Shown here: positions 43,766 through 52,454 of the stretch, in pieces
Layout of the letters: every line of letters starts with the position of its first letter
How positions within the stretch are numbered: position 1 is the first letter of the stretch
Source: Nocardioides marmotae
GTDB lineage: Bacteria > Actinomycetota > Actinomycetes > Propionibacteriales > Nocardioidaceae
Reading direction: 5' to 3'
DNA: 64,000 nucleotides
Assembly: GCF_013177455.1 (NCBI RefSeq)
Contig: NZ_CP053660.1
Span: 620,001-684,000 of the forward strand
Program-made: the position numbers and the translations under genes
The notes under the pieces: generated by a model
What the model was told of the DNA's origin: nothing
Databases searched by the model: none
Seen by the model: only the letters and a program-made list of their open reading frames with translations

Positions 43766-46351
43766 ATGTCGCACACCATGCCCGACCAGGACCAGCAGCC
43801 CCCGCGCCGCCGCCCGCTGGCAGCGGTGCGGTCCTGGCCGCGCTGGGCGCGGATCTCCACGTACGTCGCGTGCGGGCTCGCCCTCGCGCTGGTCGTCGGG
43901 GTCGTCACGGTCTCGGTGCTCGTGCGCCGCCCGCTGCCGCAGACGACCGGCACCGCCGAGCTGCCCGGCCTCGACGCCGCGGTGGAGGTGGTCCGCGACG
44001 AGCACGGGGTGCCGCAGGTCTACGCCGACAGCCTCACCGACCTGGTGATGGCCCAGGGCTACGTGCACGCCCAGGAGCGGTTCTTCGAGATGGACGTGCG
44101 GCGGCACGCGACCGCCGGCCGGCTCGCGGAGATGTTCGGTGAGTCGGCGCTGGACAGCGACAAGGCGGTGCGCACGATGGGCTGGCGCCGGGTCGCCGAG
44201 CGGGAGCTGGCGATCGTCGCGCCGCGGACCCGCCAGGTGCTCGAGGCGTACGCCGACGGGGTCAACGCCTACCTGGCCGACCGGTCGCCCTCCGAGCTCG
44301 CGGTGGAGTACACCGTCCTCAACGCCTCCGGCCTCGGCTACCGCCCCGAGGACTGGTCGCCGGTCGACTCGCTGGCCTGGCTCAAGGCGATGGCGTGGGA
44401 CCTGCGCGGCAACATGGGCGAGGAGGTCGACCGCGCGCTGACCGCCGCCGCGGTCGGGCGGCAGCGCGCGGAGGAGCTGTGGCCGGCGTACCCCTTCGAG
44501 GAGCACGCGCCGATCGTCGGGCAGGGCGCGGTGGTCGACGGGGTCTTCCAGGCCCGCGCGGAGACCGGCGGCACCCGGCTGCCGCAGCGCCCCGGCTGGA
44601 CGGCCGCCCTGCGGAGCGTGCGCGCCGCGCTCGACGCGGTGCCCTCGTGGCTGGGCCGGGGCGACGGGATCGGCTCCAACAGCTGGGTGGTCGACGGGGA
44701 GCACTCCGAGACCGGCGAGCCGCTGCTGGCCAACGACCCCCACCTCGGCGCGTCGATGCCCGGGGTGTGGATGCAGATGGGCCTGCACTGCCGGACGGTC
44801 TCCGAGGCGTGCCCGCTCGAGGTCGCCGGGTTCACCTTCTCCGGCGTGCCGGGCGTGGTGATCGGCCACAACGCCGACATCGCCTGGGGGTTCACCAACC
44901 TCGGCCCCGACGTCACCGACCTCTACCTCGAGCGGGTGGTCGGCGACGGCTACCGCTACGACGGCGAGGTGCTGCCGCTGCGCGTCCGCACCGAGACGAT
45001 CGAGGTGCGCGGCGCGGACCCGGTGACCATCGAGGTCCGCGCCACCCGGCACGGCCCGCTGCTCTCCGACGTCGACGAGGACATCGCCGCCGCCGGCGAC
45101 GGGCAGGCCGTCGCGCTGGCGTGGACCGCGCTGGAGCCCAGCGCGACCGCCGACGCGATCCTGGCGATGAACGCGGCGAGCGACTGGGACTCCTTCCGCG
45201 AGGCGGCGGCCTCGTTCGCCGTCCCCGCGCAGAACCTCGTGTACGCCGACCGGGCCGGCCACATCGGCTACCAGGCGCCCGGCGTGGTGCCGGTGCGCAA
45301 GTCCGGCAACGACGGGCGGTGGCCGGCCGAGGGCTGGCGGGCCGAGGACGACTGGACAGGGGAGACGGTGCCCTTCGACGGGCTGCCGAGCGTGCTCGAC
45401 CCCGACGAGGGCTTCGTGGTGACCGCCAACCAGGCGGTCATCGGGCCCGACTACCCCTACGCGCTGACCCAGGACTGGGACCGCGGCTACCGCTCCCAGC
45501 GCATCCGCGACCTGCTCGCTGCCGAGATCGAGGCGGACGGCGGGCTCTCGGTCGAGGAGATGCTCGAGGTGCAGCGCGACGACCGCAACCCGATGGCCGC
45601 CACGCTCGTGCCCTACCTCCTCGACATCGACCTGCCGCGCGGCTACGCCTCCGACGGGCAGCGGCTGCTGGCCGGCTGGGACGGCTCGCAGCCCGCGGAC
45701 AGCGCGGCGGCGGCGTACTACAACGTCGTGTGGCGCACCCTGCTCGAGCACACCTTCCACGACGAGCTGCCCGAGGAGGTGCGGCCCGACGGCGGCCAGC
45801 GGTGGTTCGCCGTCGTCTCCCGGCTGCTCGGGGCGCCGGAGGACCGCTGGTGGGACGACGTCACCACCGACGGCGTCGTGGAGGACCGCGACGACGTGCT
45901 GCGCCGGGCGCTGCTCGAGGCGCGCGACGAGCTGACCCGGCTCCAGTCGCTGCACCCCGAGGACTGGTCCTGGGGCGGGCTGCACTCCCTGGAGCTGCGC
46001 TCGCCGACGCTGGGGGAGTCCGGCATCGGCCCGGTCGAGGCGCTGGTCAACCGCGGCGACTGGGAGCTCGGCGGCGGCTCGTCGATCGTGGACGCGACCG
46101 GCTGGGACGCCGCGGAGGGGTACGCCGTCACCTCGGTGCCCTCGATGCGGATGGTCGTCTCGCTGGCCGACCTCGACGCATCGCGCTGGATCAACCTGAC
46201 CGGCGTCTCGGGGCACCCCGCGAGCGGCCACTACACCGACCAGACCGACCTGTGGGCCCGCGGCGAGACGATCGCGTGGCCGTTCAGCCCCGCGGCGGTC
46301 GAGGACGCCGCGGCGGACGTGCTCAGGCTGGAGCCGGCCCGAACCGAGTGA
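43766..46351 (+). CDS. Penicillin acylase-family Ntn hydrolase
   Basis: 861 residues. A membrane helix (CGLALALVVGVVTVSVLV, about 36-53) follows a short basic cytoplasmic start. The proenzyme alpha-region DEHGVPQVYADSLTDLVMAQ near 78-97 and GYVHAQERFFEMDVRRH precede the cleavage point GIG-SNSW, where S304 becomes the N-terminal nucleophile of the beta chain. Then come VVDGEHSETGEPLLANDPHL and LDPDEGFVVTANQA. Members hydrolyse amides of acyl-amino compounds: penicillins, acyl-homoserine lactones or cyclic lipopeptides. Substrate not predictable. The 3' end overlaps the cyclo-ligase gene by 29 bases on the opposite strand. Confidence 0.88.
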   Translation: MSHTMPDQDQQPPRRRPLAAVRSWPRWARISTYVACGLALALVVGVVTVSVLVRRPLPQTTGTAELPGLDAAVEVVRDEHGVPQVYADSLTDLVMAQGYVHAQERFFEMDVRRHATAGRLAEMFGESALDSDKAVRTMGWRRVAERELAIVAPRTRQVLEAYADGVNAYLADRSPSELAVEYTVLNASGLGYRPEDWSPVDSLAWLKAMAWDLRGNMGEEVDRALTAAAVGRQRAEELWPAYPFEEHAPIVGQGAVVDGVFQARAETGGTRLPQRPGWTAALRSVRAALDAVPSWLGRGDGIGSNSWVVDGEHSETGEPLLANDPHLGASMPGVWMQMGLHCRTVSEACPLEVAGFTFSGVPGVVIGHNADIAWGFTNLGPDVTDLYLERVVGDGYRYDGEVLPLRVRTETIEVRGADPVTIEVRATRHGPLLSDVDEDIAAAGDGQAVALAWTALEPSATADAILAMNAASDWDSFREAAASFAVPAQNLVYADRAGHIGYQAPGVVPVRKSGNDGRWPAEGWRAEDDWTGETVPFDGLPSVLDPDEGFVVTANQAVIGPDYPYALTQDWDRGYRSQRIRDLLAAEIEADGGLSVEEMLEVQRDDRNPMAATLVPYLLDIDLPRGYASDGQRLLAGWDGSQPADSAAAAYYNVVWRTLLEHTFHDELPEEVRPDGGQRWFAVVSRLLGAPEDRWWDDVTTDGVVEDRDDVLRRALLEARDELTRLQSLHPEDWSWGGLHSLELRSPTLGESGIGPVEALVNRGDWELGGGSSIVDATGWDAAEGYAVTSVPSMRMVVSLADLDASRWINLTGVSGHPASGHYTDQTDLWARGETIAWPFSPAAVEDAAADVLRLEPARTE

Positions 46352-46916
46352 TCCCCGCGGCGGTCGCCGCGGCCCGCACCCGCCGGTCGTGCGGCTCGGC
46401 GGGCACCTCGATCCCGACCTCCTCCTCGTGGAGCAGCACGCACGTCCACGTGCCCGCCGGCACCCGGGCCAGCGCCCGGTCGTAGGACCCGCCGCCGCGG
46501 CCCAGCCGCATCCCGTCGGCGGAGACCGCGAGGCCCGGCACCAGCACCACGTCGGCCGTCGCGACCGCGTCCACCCCGAGCGAGTCGACCGGCTCCAGCA
46601 GGCCCATCCGGGCCGGGGCCAGGGCCGTCTCGCCGCGCCACGTGCCCCAGTCGAGGTCGCCGTCCGGGAGCAGCCGCGGCAGCACGACGCGCTTGCCGGC
46701 CGCCGTCAGGCCCGCCAGCAGGCTCGACGTGCCGGGCTCCGCACCGGTCGAGACGTACGCCGCCACGGTGGCCGCGCGGCGTACCTCCGGGGCGTGCAGG
46801 AGGTGCTCGGCGGTGGCCCGCGCGGCCTCCCCGACCTCGAGCAGGGGACGCCGCCGACGGGCCGCCAGGAGCTGGTCGCGCAGAGCGGTCTTCGCGGGAA
46901 GTTGCCGGTCGCTCAC
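46323..46916 (-). CDS. 5-formyltetrahydrofolate cyclo-ligase
   Basis: 197 residues. The ATP-grip-like family motifs are AKTALRDQLLAARRRR at the start, VAAYVSTGAEPGTSSLLAGL near 50-69, LVPGLAVSADGMRLGRGGGSYD near 125-147 (the folate and ATP loop) and a final HDRRVRAAAT. It converts 5-formyl-THF to 5,10-methenyl-THF using ATP. The same gene sits next to galU and moeA in mycobacteria (Rv0992c). It is divergent from the UGPase gene, with 23 bases between starts. Confidence 0.92.
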   Translation of the reverse strand: MSDRQLPAKTALRDQLLAARRRRPLLEVGEAARATAEHLLHAPEVRRAATVAAYVSTGAEPGTSSLLAGLTAAGKRVVLPRLLPDGDLDWGTWRGETALAPARMGLLEPVDSLGVDAVATADVVLVPGLAVSADGMRLGRGGGSYDRALARVPAGTWTCVLLHEEEVGIEVPAEPHDRRVRAAATAAGITRFGPAPA

Positions 46917-46939
46917 CCTGCGAGCCTACGATCGAGCGC

Positions 46940-48334
46940 ATGGGTAGTGCTGGCCTGCAGAAGGCACGCGAGAAGATGTCCGCCGCGGGGGTGGACGAGG
47001 TCGCGATCGAGACCTTCGCCCACTACTACCGCCTCCTCGAGCACGGGGAGACCGGGATGATCCCGGAGTCCACGATCGAGCCGGTGGACATGGAGTCGCT
47101 CGCCGACGTCGAGGTGCCCCACGAGGTCGGCGTGGAGGCGCTGCGGACGACCGCCGTCATCAAGCTCAACGGCGGCCTCGGCACCTCGATGGGCATGGAC
47201 CGCGCGAAGTCGCTGCTGTGCGTGCGCCGCGGGCTCTCCTTCCTCGACATCATCGCCCGGCAGGTCCTGCACCTGCGCCAGGCGTACGGCGTGACGCTGC
47301 CGCTGATCTTCATGAACAGCTTCCGCACCTCCGCCGACACCATGGCCGCCCTCGCCCGCTACGCGGACCTCCCCGTCGAGGGGCTGCCGCTGCAGTTCCT
47401 GCAGAACAAGGAGCCCAAGCTGCTCCTCTCCGACCTGACGCCGGTGTCCTGGCCGCGGGACCCCGACCTGGAGTGGTGCCCGCCGGGCCACGGCGACCTC
47501 TACACCGCGCTGCGCGGCTCCGGGCTGCTCGACCGGCTCGTCGAGGCCGGCTACGAGCGGGTCCTCGTCTCCAACTCCGACAACCTCGGCGCCGTCCCCG
47601 ACCCGTTGGTGGCGGGCTGGTTCGCGCGCTCGGGCGCGCCGTTCGCGATCGAGGCCGTGCGGCGCACGCCCTCGGACCGCAAGGGCGGGCACTTCGCGCG
47701 GCGCAGGTCCGACGGCCGGATCGTGCTGCGCGAGACCGCCCAGACCCTCGAGGAGGACAAGCAGGCGCTCGCCGACCTCGGCCGGCACCGCTTCTGCTCG
47801 ACCAACAACCTCTGGTTCGACCTGCGGGCGATGAAGGAGGCCCTCGACGTCCGCGAGGGCATCCTCGGGCTGCCGATGATCCGCAACGTCAAGAACGTCG
47901 ACCCCGGCGACAAGACCTCCCCGGAGGTCGTCCAGGTCGAGACCGCGATGGGCGCCGCGATCGAGGTCTTCGAGGGCTCGGCCCTCATCGAGGTCGGCCG
48001 CGACCGGTTCGTGCCGGTCAAGACCACGAACGACCTGCTCGTGCTGCGCTCGGACGTCTACGACATCGGGCAGGATTTCGTGCTCGACCAGGTCGCCCCC
48101 GGCATCCCCTTCGTCGACCTCGACCCCGAGCACTACCAGCTCGTCGGCGACTTCGACCAGCGCTTCCCCGAGGGCGCGCCGTCCATGCGCGAGGCGTCCT
48201 CGCTGCGGGTCAACGGCGACTGGACCTTCGGCAAGGGCGTCACGCTGGTCGGCGACGTCGAGCTCGAGGGCTCCTCCAACGGCCGGATCGACCCCGGCAC
48301 CGTCCTCGGGGAGCCGGCCGGTGCGGATGCCTGA
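46940..48334 (+). CDS. UTP-glucose-1-phosphate uridylyltransferase, eukaryote-type UDPGP family
   Basis: 464 residues. The nucleotide-binding signature VIKLNGGLGTSMGMDRAKSL near 73-92 is that of the UDPGP (UGP2-like) family, not of bacterial GalU (short, with GxGTR motif). Other landmarks: LPLIFMNSFRTSADTMAALA near 117-136, WCPPGHGDLYTALRGSG near 178-194, SNSDNLGAVPDP near 213, NNLWFDLRAMKE near 288 and VKTTNDLLVLRSDVYD near 356. It makes UDP-glucose from UTP and glucose-1-phosphate. It occupies the slot that galU has in mycobacteria, upstream of moeA/glp, so the family has been swapped. Overlaps the next gene by 14 bases. Confidence 0.9.
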   Translation: MGSAGLQKAREKMSAAGVDEVAIETFAHYYRLLEHGETGMIPESTIEPVDMESLADVEVPHEVGVEALRTTAVIKLNGGLGTSMGMDRAKSLLCVRRGLSFLDIIARQVLHLRQAYGVTLPLIFMNSFRTSADTMAALARYADLPVEGLPLQFLQNKEPKLLLSDLTPVSWPRDPDLEWCPPGHGDLYTALRGSGLLDRLVEAGYERVLVSNSDNLGAVPDPLVAGWFARSGAPFAIEAVRRTPSDRKGGHFARRRSDGRIVLRETAQTLEEDKQALADLGRHRFCSTNNLWFDLRAMKEALDVREGILGLPMIRNVKNVDPGDKTSPEVVQVETAMGAAIEVFEGSALIEVGRDRFVPVKTTNDLLVLRSDVYDIGQDFVLDQVAPGIPFVDLDPEHYQLVGDFDQRFPEGAPSMREASSLRVNGDWTFGKGVTLVGDVELEGSSNGRIDPGTVLGEPAGADA

Positions 48335-49562
48335 CCCGGCGCTGCGCTCGGTCGAGGAGCACCTCGAGCAGGTGCTCGCGGCCATCGAGCCGCTCCCGGC
48401 CCACCCGCAGCCGCTCATGGAGGCGCTCGGGCTCGCCGCCGCCGAGGACGTCGTGGCCGGGGTGCAGCTGCCCGGCTTCGACAACTCCGCGATGGACGGG
48501 TACGCCGTCCGGCGGGCCGACGTCGTCTCCGCGACCCCCGAGTCGCCGGTCCACCTGCCGGTCGTGGGGGAGATCGGCGCCGGGCAGTCCACCGGGCTGC
48601 TGGCGCTCGCCCCCGGGACCGCCGCGAAGATCATGACCGGCGCGCCGGTGCCCTCCGGGGCCGACTGCGTGGTGCCGTACGAGTGGACCGACCGCGGGGT
48701 GGCCCAGGTGCGCATCGAGCGGGCGCCCGAGGTCGGGCAGCACGTCCGGCTCGCCGGCGAGGACGTCACGGTCGGCGACCTGCTCGTCGAGGCCGGGACC
48801 GTGCTCGGCCCGCGGCACCTCGGCCTGCTCGCCGCGGTCGGCCGGGCCGGCGTGGTCTCCCGCCCGCGCCCGCGCGTGGTGGTGCTCTCCACCGGCTCGG
48901 AGCTGCGCGACCCGGGCCAGCCGCTCGGCACCGACTCGATCTACGACGGCAACTCCTTCCTGCTGGCCGCCTCCGCCCGGCGCGCCGGCGCGATCGCCTA
49001 CCGGGTCGGGATCGTCCCCGACGAGCCGCGCGCCTTCCTCGACGCGCTCGAGGACCAGCTGGTGCGCGCCGACGTCGTCGTCACCTCCGGCGGGGTCTCC
49101 CAGGGCGACTTCGACGTGGTCAAGGAGGCGCTGCGCCCGCACGGGGTGTGGTTCGGGCCGGTCGCGATGCAGCCGGGCAAGCCGCAGGGCTTCGGCTTCG
49201 TCGGCGAGGACCGGGTGCCGATCTTCACCCTGCCCGGCAACCCCGTCTCCTCCTACATCTCCTTCGAGACCTTCGTGCTGCCCGCGCTGCGCAAGATGAT
49301 GGGGCTCCACCCCTACAGCCGGCCGCAGGTCCCCGCCCGGCTGACCCACGCGGTGACCTCGCCGCCGGGGCGCCGGCAGTTCCTGCGCGGCGCGCTCGAC
49401 ACCTCCGGCAGCGGGCTGCACGTCGCCCCCGTCGGCGGGCCCGGCTCGCACCTGGTGGGCGACCTGGCCGCGTCGGACTGCCTGATCGTCGTGCCCGAGG
49501 ACGTCACCGCCCTGGCCGCCGGCGACACCGTCGCGGTGGTCCGGCTCGACGAGGAGATCTGA
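48321..49562 (+). CDS. glp: Gephyrin-like molybdotransferase Glp / MoeA
   Basis: 413 residues. The GTG start at 48321 is chosen since GGGGAG lies seven bases upstream; ATG 48327 is the alternative. Domains: MoeA N/linker (LPGFDNSAMDGYAV near 50-63, then KIMTGAPVPSGADCVVP near 100-116), the MoCF domain (VVLSTGSELRDPGQPLGTDS near 191-210; VTSGGVSQGDFDVVKEAL near 253-270; LPGNPVSSYISFETFVLP near 303-320) and a C-terminal domain IV. MoeA inserts molybdate into adenylated molybdopterin. In Corynebacterium the homologue in this locus, Glp, binds FtsZ and the membrane receptor GlpR in cell division. A GlpR candidate lies at 51341. Confidence 0.88.
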   Translation: MRMPDPALRSVEEHLEQVLAAIEPLPAHPQPLMEALGLAAAEDVVAGVQLPGFDNSAMDGYAVRRADVVSATPESPVHLPVVGEIGAGQSTGLLALAPGTAAKIMTGAPVPSGADCVVPYEWTDRGVAQVRIERAPEVGQHVRLAGEDVTVGDLLVEAGTVLGPRHLGLLAAVGRAGVVSRPRPRVVVLSTGSELRDPGQPLGTDSIYDGNSFLLAASARRAGAIAYRVGIVPDEPRAFLDALEDQLVRADVVVTSGGVSQGDFDVVKEALRPHGVWFGPVAMQPGKPQGFGFVGEDRVPIFTLPGNPVSSYISFETFVLPALRKMMGLHPYSRPQVPARLTHAVTSPPGRRQFLRGALDTSGSGLHVAPVGGPGSHLVGDLAASDCLIVVPEDVTALAAGDTVAVVRLDEEI

Positions 49563-49563
49563 G

Positions 49564-50058
49564 ATGGGCACGCCCTCCGGGCCCGAGCAGCCCCGGCTCA
49601 CCCACGTCGACGAGGCCGGCGCCGCCCGGATGGTCGACGTGTCGGCCAAGGACGTCACCGCCCGCACCGCCAGCGCGACGGGCCGGGTGCTGGTCTCCGC
49701 GGCCGTCGTCGACCTGCTCCGCGGCGCGGGCGTGCCCAAGGGCGACACCCTCGCGGTGGCCCGGCTCGCCGGGATCATGGGCGCCAAGCAGACCTCGGCG
49801 CTCATCCCGCTGTGCCACCCGCTCGCGCTCTCCGGGGTGGTCGTCGACCTCGTCGTCACCGACACCTCGGTCGACATCACCGCGACCGTGCGCACCACCG
49901 ACCGCACCGGCGTGGAGATGGAGGCTCTCACCGCCGTCTCGGTCGCCGCGCTGACCGTCGTCGACATGGTCAAGGCGGTCGACAAGGCCGCGGTGATCAC
50001 CGACGTCCGGGTCGAGACCAAGACCGGCGGGAAGTCCGGCGACTGGGCGCGCCCGTGA
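49564..50058 (+). CDS. moaC: Cyclic pyranopterin monophosphate synthase MoaC
   Basis: 164 residues from ATG 49564, one base after the moeA/glp stop. Motifs: THVDEAGAARMVDVSAKDVT at the start, AVARLAGIMGAKQTSALIPL then CHPLALSGV near 62-90, VEMEALTAVSVAALTVVDMV and KAVDKAAVI near 118-146. These contain the active-site Lys, His and Asp residues of MoaC. With MoaA it makes cPMP from GTP, the first step of molybdenum cofactor synthesis. MoaA is not in the window. Confidence 0.94.
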   Translation: MGTPSGPEQPRLTHVDEAGAARMVDVSAKDVTARTASATGRVLVSAAVVDLLRGAGVPKGDTLAVARLAGIMGAKQTSALIPLCHPLALSGVVVDLVVTDTSVDITATVRTTDRTGVEMEALTAVSVAALTVVDMVKAVDKAAVITDVRVETKTGGKSGDWARP

Positions 50059-50570
50059 GCGGCCCCTCGGGGTTGCCGGCCGCGGTCGTCGTGGCCTCCA
50101 ACCGCGCGGCCGCGGGGGTGTACGACGACACGACCGGTCCGCTCATCGTCTCCTGGCTCACCCGGCTGGGCTTCGCGGTCGGCGAGCCCGCCGTCGTACC
50201 GGACGGTGAGGCGGTGGGGCGGGCGATCCGTGCTGCGGTCGACGCCGGCGCCCGGGTCGTGCTGACCACCGGCGGCACGGGCCTCACCCCGACCGACCGC
50301 ACGCCCGAGGCCACCCGCCCGCTGCTCGACCGCGAGGTGCCGGGCATCGCCGAGGCGATCCGCGCCCACGGGGTCGCGAAGGGCGTGCCGACCGCGTCGC
50401 TGTCGCGTGGGCTGGCCGGGGTGGTGGGTACCTGCCTGGTCGTGAACCTCCCCGGCTCCCGCGGCGGCGTCAAGGACGGCCTCGCCGTGCTCGAGCCGCT
50501 GGTCGTCCACGCGGTCGAGCAGGTCGTCGGCAGCGACCACGACCGGCCCGGCGGGAGCGCGCAGGCGTGA
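50055..50570 (+). CDS. Molybdopterin adenylyltransferase Mog/MoaB-type
   Basis: 171 residues from GTG 50055 (GTGA overlap with moaC). The MoCF fold shows ARVVLTTGGTGLTPTDRTPE then ATRPLLDREVPGIAEAIRAH near 73-112, SRGLAGVVGTCLVVNLPGSR then GGVKDGL near 120-145. These are the residues that hold the molybdopterin and adenylate it with ATP in MogA, or form the related MoaB proteins. Distinguishing the two by eye is not safe. Overlaps the acetyltransferase gene by GTGA. Confidence 0.9.
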   Translation: MSGPSGLPAAVVVASNRAAAGVYDDTTGPLIVSWLTRLGFAVGEPAVVPDGEAVGRAIRAAVDAGARVVLTTGGTGLTPTDRTPEATRPLLDREVPGIAEAIRAHGVAKGVPTASLSRGLAGVVGTCLVVNLPGSRGGVKDGLAVLEPLVVHAVEQVVGSDHDRPGGSAQA

Positions 50571-51172
50571 GCCGCGGCTGGCCGGTGCGGCTGCACTCGA
50601 AGGGCGTGACCCTCCGACCGCTGTCCTACGCCGACGCCGGCCCCTGGCGCTCGGCCCGCAGCCGCAACGCCGCGTGGTTGGTCCCGTGGGACGCGACCGT
50701 CCCGCCGGGCGGCGACGCCCGCCCGACGTCGTACCGCTCGCTCGTGCGGCGGCTGCACCAGCAGGCCCGCCGCGGCACGACCTACGCCTTCGCCATCGAG
50801 GTCGACGACCGCTTCGCCGGCCAGCTCACCGTCAACAACGTCGTCCGCGGCTCGGCGCTGTTCGCCTCGATCGGCTACTGGCTCGATCGCGACTTCGCCG
50901 GCCGCGGGGTGATGCCGCGGGCCGTCGCCCTCGCCGTCGACCACTGCTTCACCACGATCGGGCTGCACCGGATCGAGATCGCGATCCGGCCGGAGAACTC
51001 CAACTCGCTGCGCGTCGTGGAGAAGCTCGGCATCGAGGAGGTCGGCTACGCCCCGCGCTACCTCCACATCGACGGCGCCTGGCGCGACCACCGCCTCTAC
51101 GCCATCACCGCCGAGGAGTGCCCCGGCGGGCTGCTGGCCCGGCTCGACGGCGGGGGCGGCCCGGAGCTGTAA
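50567..51172 (+). CDS. RimJ/RimL-like GNAT acetyltransferase
   Basis: 201 residues from GTG 50567 (GTGA overlap). The GNAT core is ALFASIGYWLDRDFAGRGVM near 95-114, ALAVDHCFTTIGLHRIEIAI near 120-139, and RPENSNSLRVVEKLGIEEVG near 140-160, matching the RimJ/RimL subfamily of alanine or protein N-alpha acetylases. In mycobacteria the same place in the locus is taken by Rv0995 (rimJ). Substrate unproven. A strong two-part hairpin starts seven bases after the stop. Confidence 0.88.
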   Translation: MSRGWPVRLHSKGVTLRPLSYADAGPWRSARSRNAAWLVPWDATVPPGGDARPTSYRSLVRRLHQQARRGTTYAFAIEVDDRFAGQLTVNNVVRGSALFASIGYWLDRDFAGRGVMPRAVALAVDHCFTTIGLHRIEIAIRPENSNSLRVVEKLGIEEVGYAPRYLHIDGAWRDHRLYAITAEECPGGLLARLDGGGGPEL

Positions 51173-51178
51173 CGGACC

Positions 51179-51226
51179 GTTCGCTGCTGTTCCTGCAGGC
51201 TGCAACGTGCAGGAAGAGTGGCGAAC
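51179..51226 (+). terminator. Bipartite hairpin after rimJ-like gene
   Basis: Outer stem GTTCGC (51179-51184) / GCGAAC (51221-51226), symmetrical 5-base internal loop, inner stem TTCCTGCA (51190-51197) / TGCAGGAA (51208-51215), ten-base loop. All 14 pairs are perfect. No U-tract. It may end the glp operon or be a leader structure of the glpR gene. Confidence 0.6.
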
Positions 51227-51340
51227 AGTGCGTTACATGCCCGGCAGCGACCCCACGAACCACACCAGTCACAGAGGCAATTTGCGACACACCTCTTGAC
51301 ATCCGCCTCAGGAGCCTCCGACGTACCTACGCTCGGGCCC

Positions 51341-52228
51341 GTGGACCTGAGCGCACTCATCTTCGTCGCCCTGGCGGTGGCCTGGGCCGTCTACCTGATC
51401 CCCAAGGCGCTCAAGCACCACGACGACGTCCAGCGGAGCCGGTCGGTCGACAGGTTCTCCGACACCATGCGCGTGCTGGCCCGGCGCGAGCCGGTCGACA
51501 GCCGCGGAGCCCGACTGGTGGTGACGCCGGGCCGCCCGGCGAGCGCCGCGGTCGTGGTCACCAAGCCGTCGGTCGCGGCGCCCGCGGGGTCGCCGAGCGT
51601 ACGTCGCGCGGCCGCCGCGCAGGCCGCGCGCCGGCGTCGCCGCGTGCTCGGCGGCGTGCTGGCGCTCAACGCCGTCGTCGTCACCCTCGCCGCCACCTCG
51701 GTGGCCTCGTGGTGGTGGGTCCTCGCGCCGGTCGCCCTGCTCGTCGCGTGGCTGGTCGCCTGCCGGCTCATGGTCCGCCAGGAGCGCGGCCTCGGCCGGG
51801 CCGGCCGCCCCGCCGCCCGCGTCCCCGTGGCCGACGACCCGGAGCAGGGCCAGGACGGGCCGGCCGTGGTCGCCGACGCCGAGGCGGTCGACGAGGCGGT
51901 CGACGAGGCGGTCGACGAGTCGCTCGCCGACGACACCCAGGGGTTCGAGGCGGTCCGCGTCGAGGACCAGCCCCACGTCGAGCCCGCGGCGATCGACCCC
52001 TCGCTGTGGGAGCCGGTGCCGGTGACCCTGCCGACGTACGTCACCAAGCCGGCCGCTCCCCGCCGCACCGTCCGCACCATCGACCTCGACGCCACCGGCG
52101 TGTGGACCTCGGGCCGCACGGACGCCGACGCGGCGCTCGCACGCGAGGCCGACGAGGCCGCCCGCGTCGCCAAGCAGGCCTCCGCGGCCGGCGCCTCGGA
52201 GGAGGACCACCGGGCCGTCGGGTCCTGA
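51341..52228 (+). CDS. GlpR-like membrane protein (Glp receptor candidate)
   Basis: 295 residues from GTG 51341; the longer frame upstream would include the hairpin and has no SD. An N-terminal helix (LIFVALAVAWAVYLIP) starts right at residue 5, then a basic cytoplasmic segment (KALKHHDDVQRSRSVDRFSD), a central two-helix region (VLALNAVVVTLAATSVASWW to LLVAWLVACRL) and a long acidic, disordered C-terminal tail with a Val-Asp-Glu-Ala repeat. It follows Glp and RimJ as in mycobacteria (Rv0996), and the layout fits the receptor GlpR, which recruits Glp in Corynebacterium division. Based on locus and topology, not on sequence search. Confidence 0.75.
   Translation: MDLSALIFVALAVAWAVYLIPKALKHHDDVQRSRSVDRFSDTMRVLARREPVDSRGARLVVTPGRPASAAVVVTKPSVAAPAGSPSVRRAAAAQAARRRRRVLGGVLALNAVVVTLAATSVASWWWVLAPVALLVAWLVACRLMVRQERGLGRAGRPAARVPVADDPEQGQDGPAVVADAEAVDEAVDEAVDESLADDTQGFEAVRVEDQPHVEPAAIDPSLWEPVPVTLPTYVTKPAAPRRTVRTIDLDATGVWTSGRTDADAALAREADEAARVAKQASAAGASEEDHRAVGS
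51881..51916. repeat. 12-bp in-frame tandem repeat x3 in glpR-like gene
   Basis: Unit GAGGCGGTCGAC, three copies, encoding repeated Glu-Ala-Val-Asp in the acidic cytoplasmic tail; a fourth copy is altered. Confidence 0.85.
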
Positions 52229-52297
52229 TTCGGCACCCGCCGAGGGGGGTGCTAACGTCTTCCCTCGCGTCCCGGGTGAGAGCCCAGGGGTCGCACT

Positions 52298-52373
<76 letters not shown>

Positions 52374-52380
52374 GACAGAC

Positions 52381-52421
52381 AGAACCGCCCCCGTCGGCCG
52401 AGTGCCGACGGGGGCGGTTCT
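52381..52421 (+). terminator. Strong terminator hairpin of tRNA-Ala
   Basis: Perfect 18-bp stem AGAACCGCCCCCGTCGGC / its complement (52381-52398, 52404-52421) with CGAGT loop. It lies eight bases after the tRNA 3' end. Downstream bases TGCGTGCTCC lack a long U-tract. Confidence 0.85.
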
Positions 52422-52454
52422 GCGTGCTCCTGGCGCGGGGCTCCTCGCGCGGGG

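Noticed and set aside
43598..46231. An 877-codon minus-strand frame opposite the penicillin acylase.
   Set aside because: Antisense shadow of a gene with clear Ntn-hydrolase motifs; no motif of its own.
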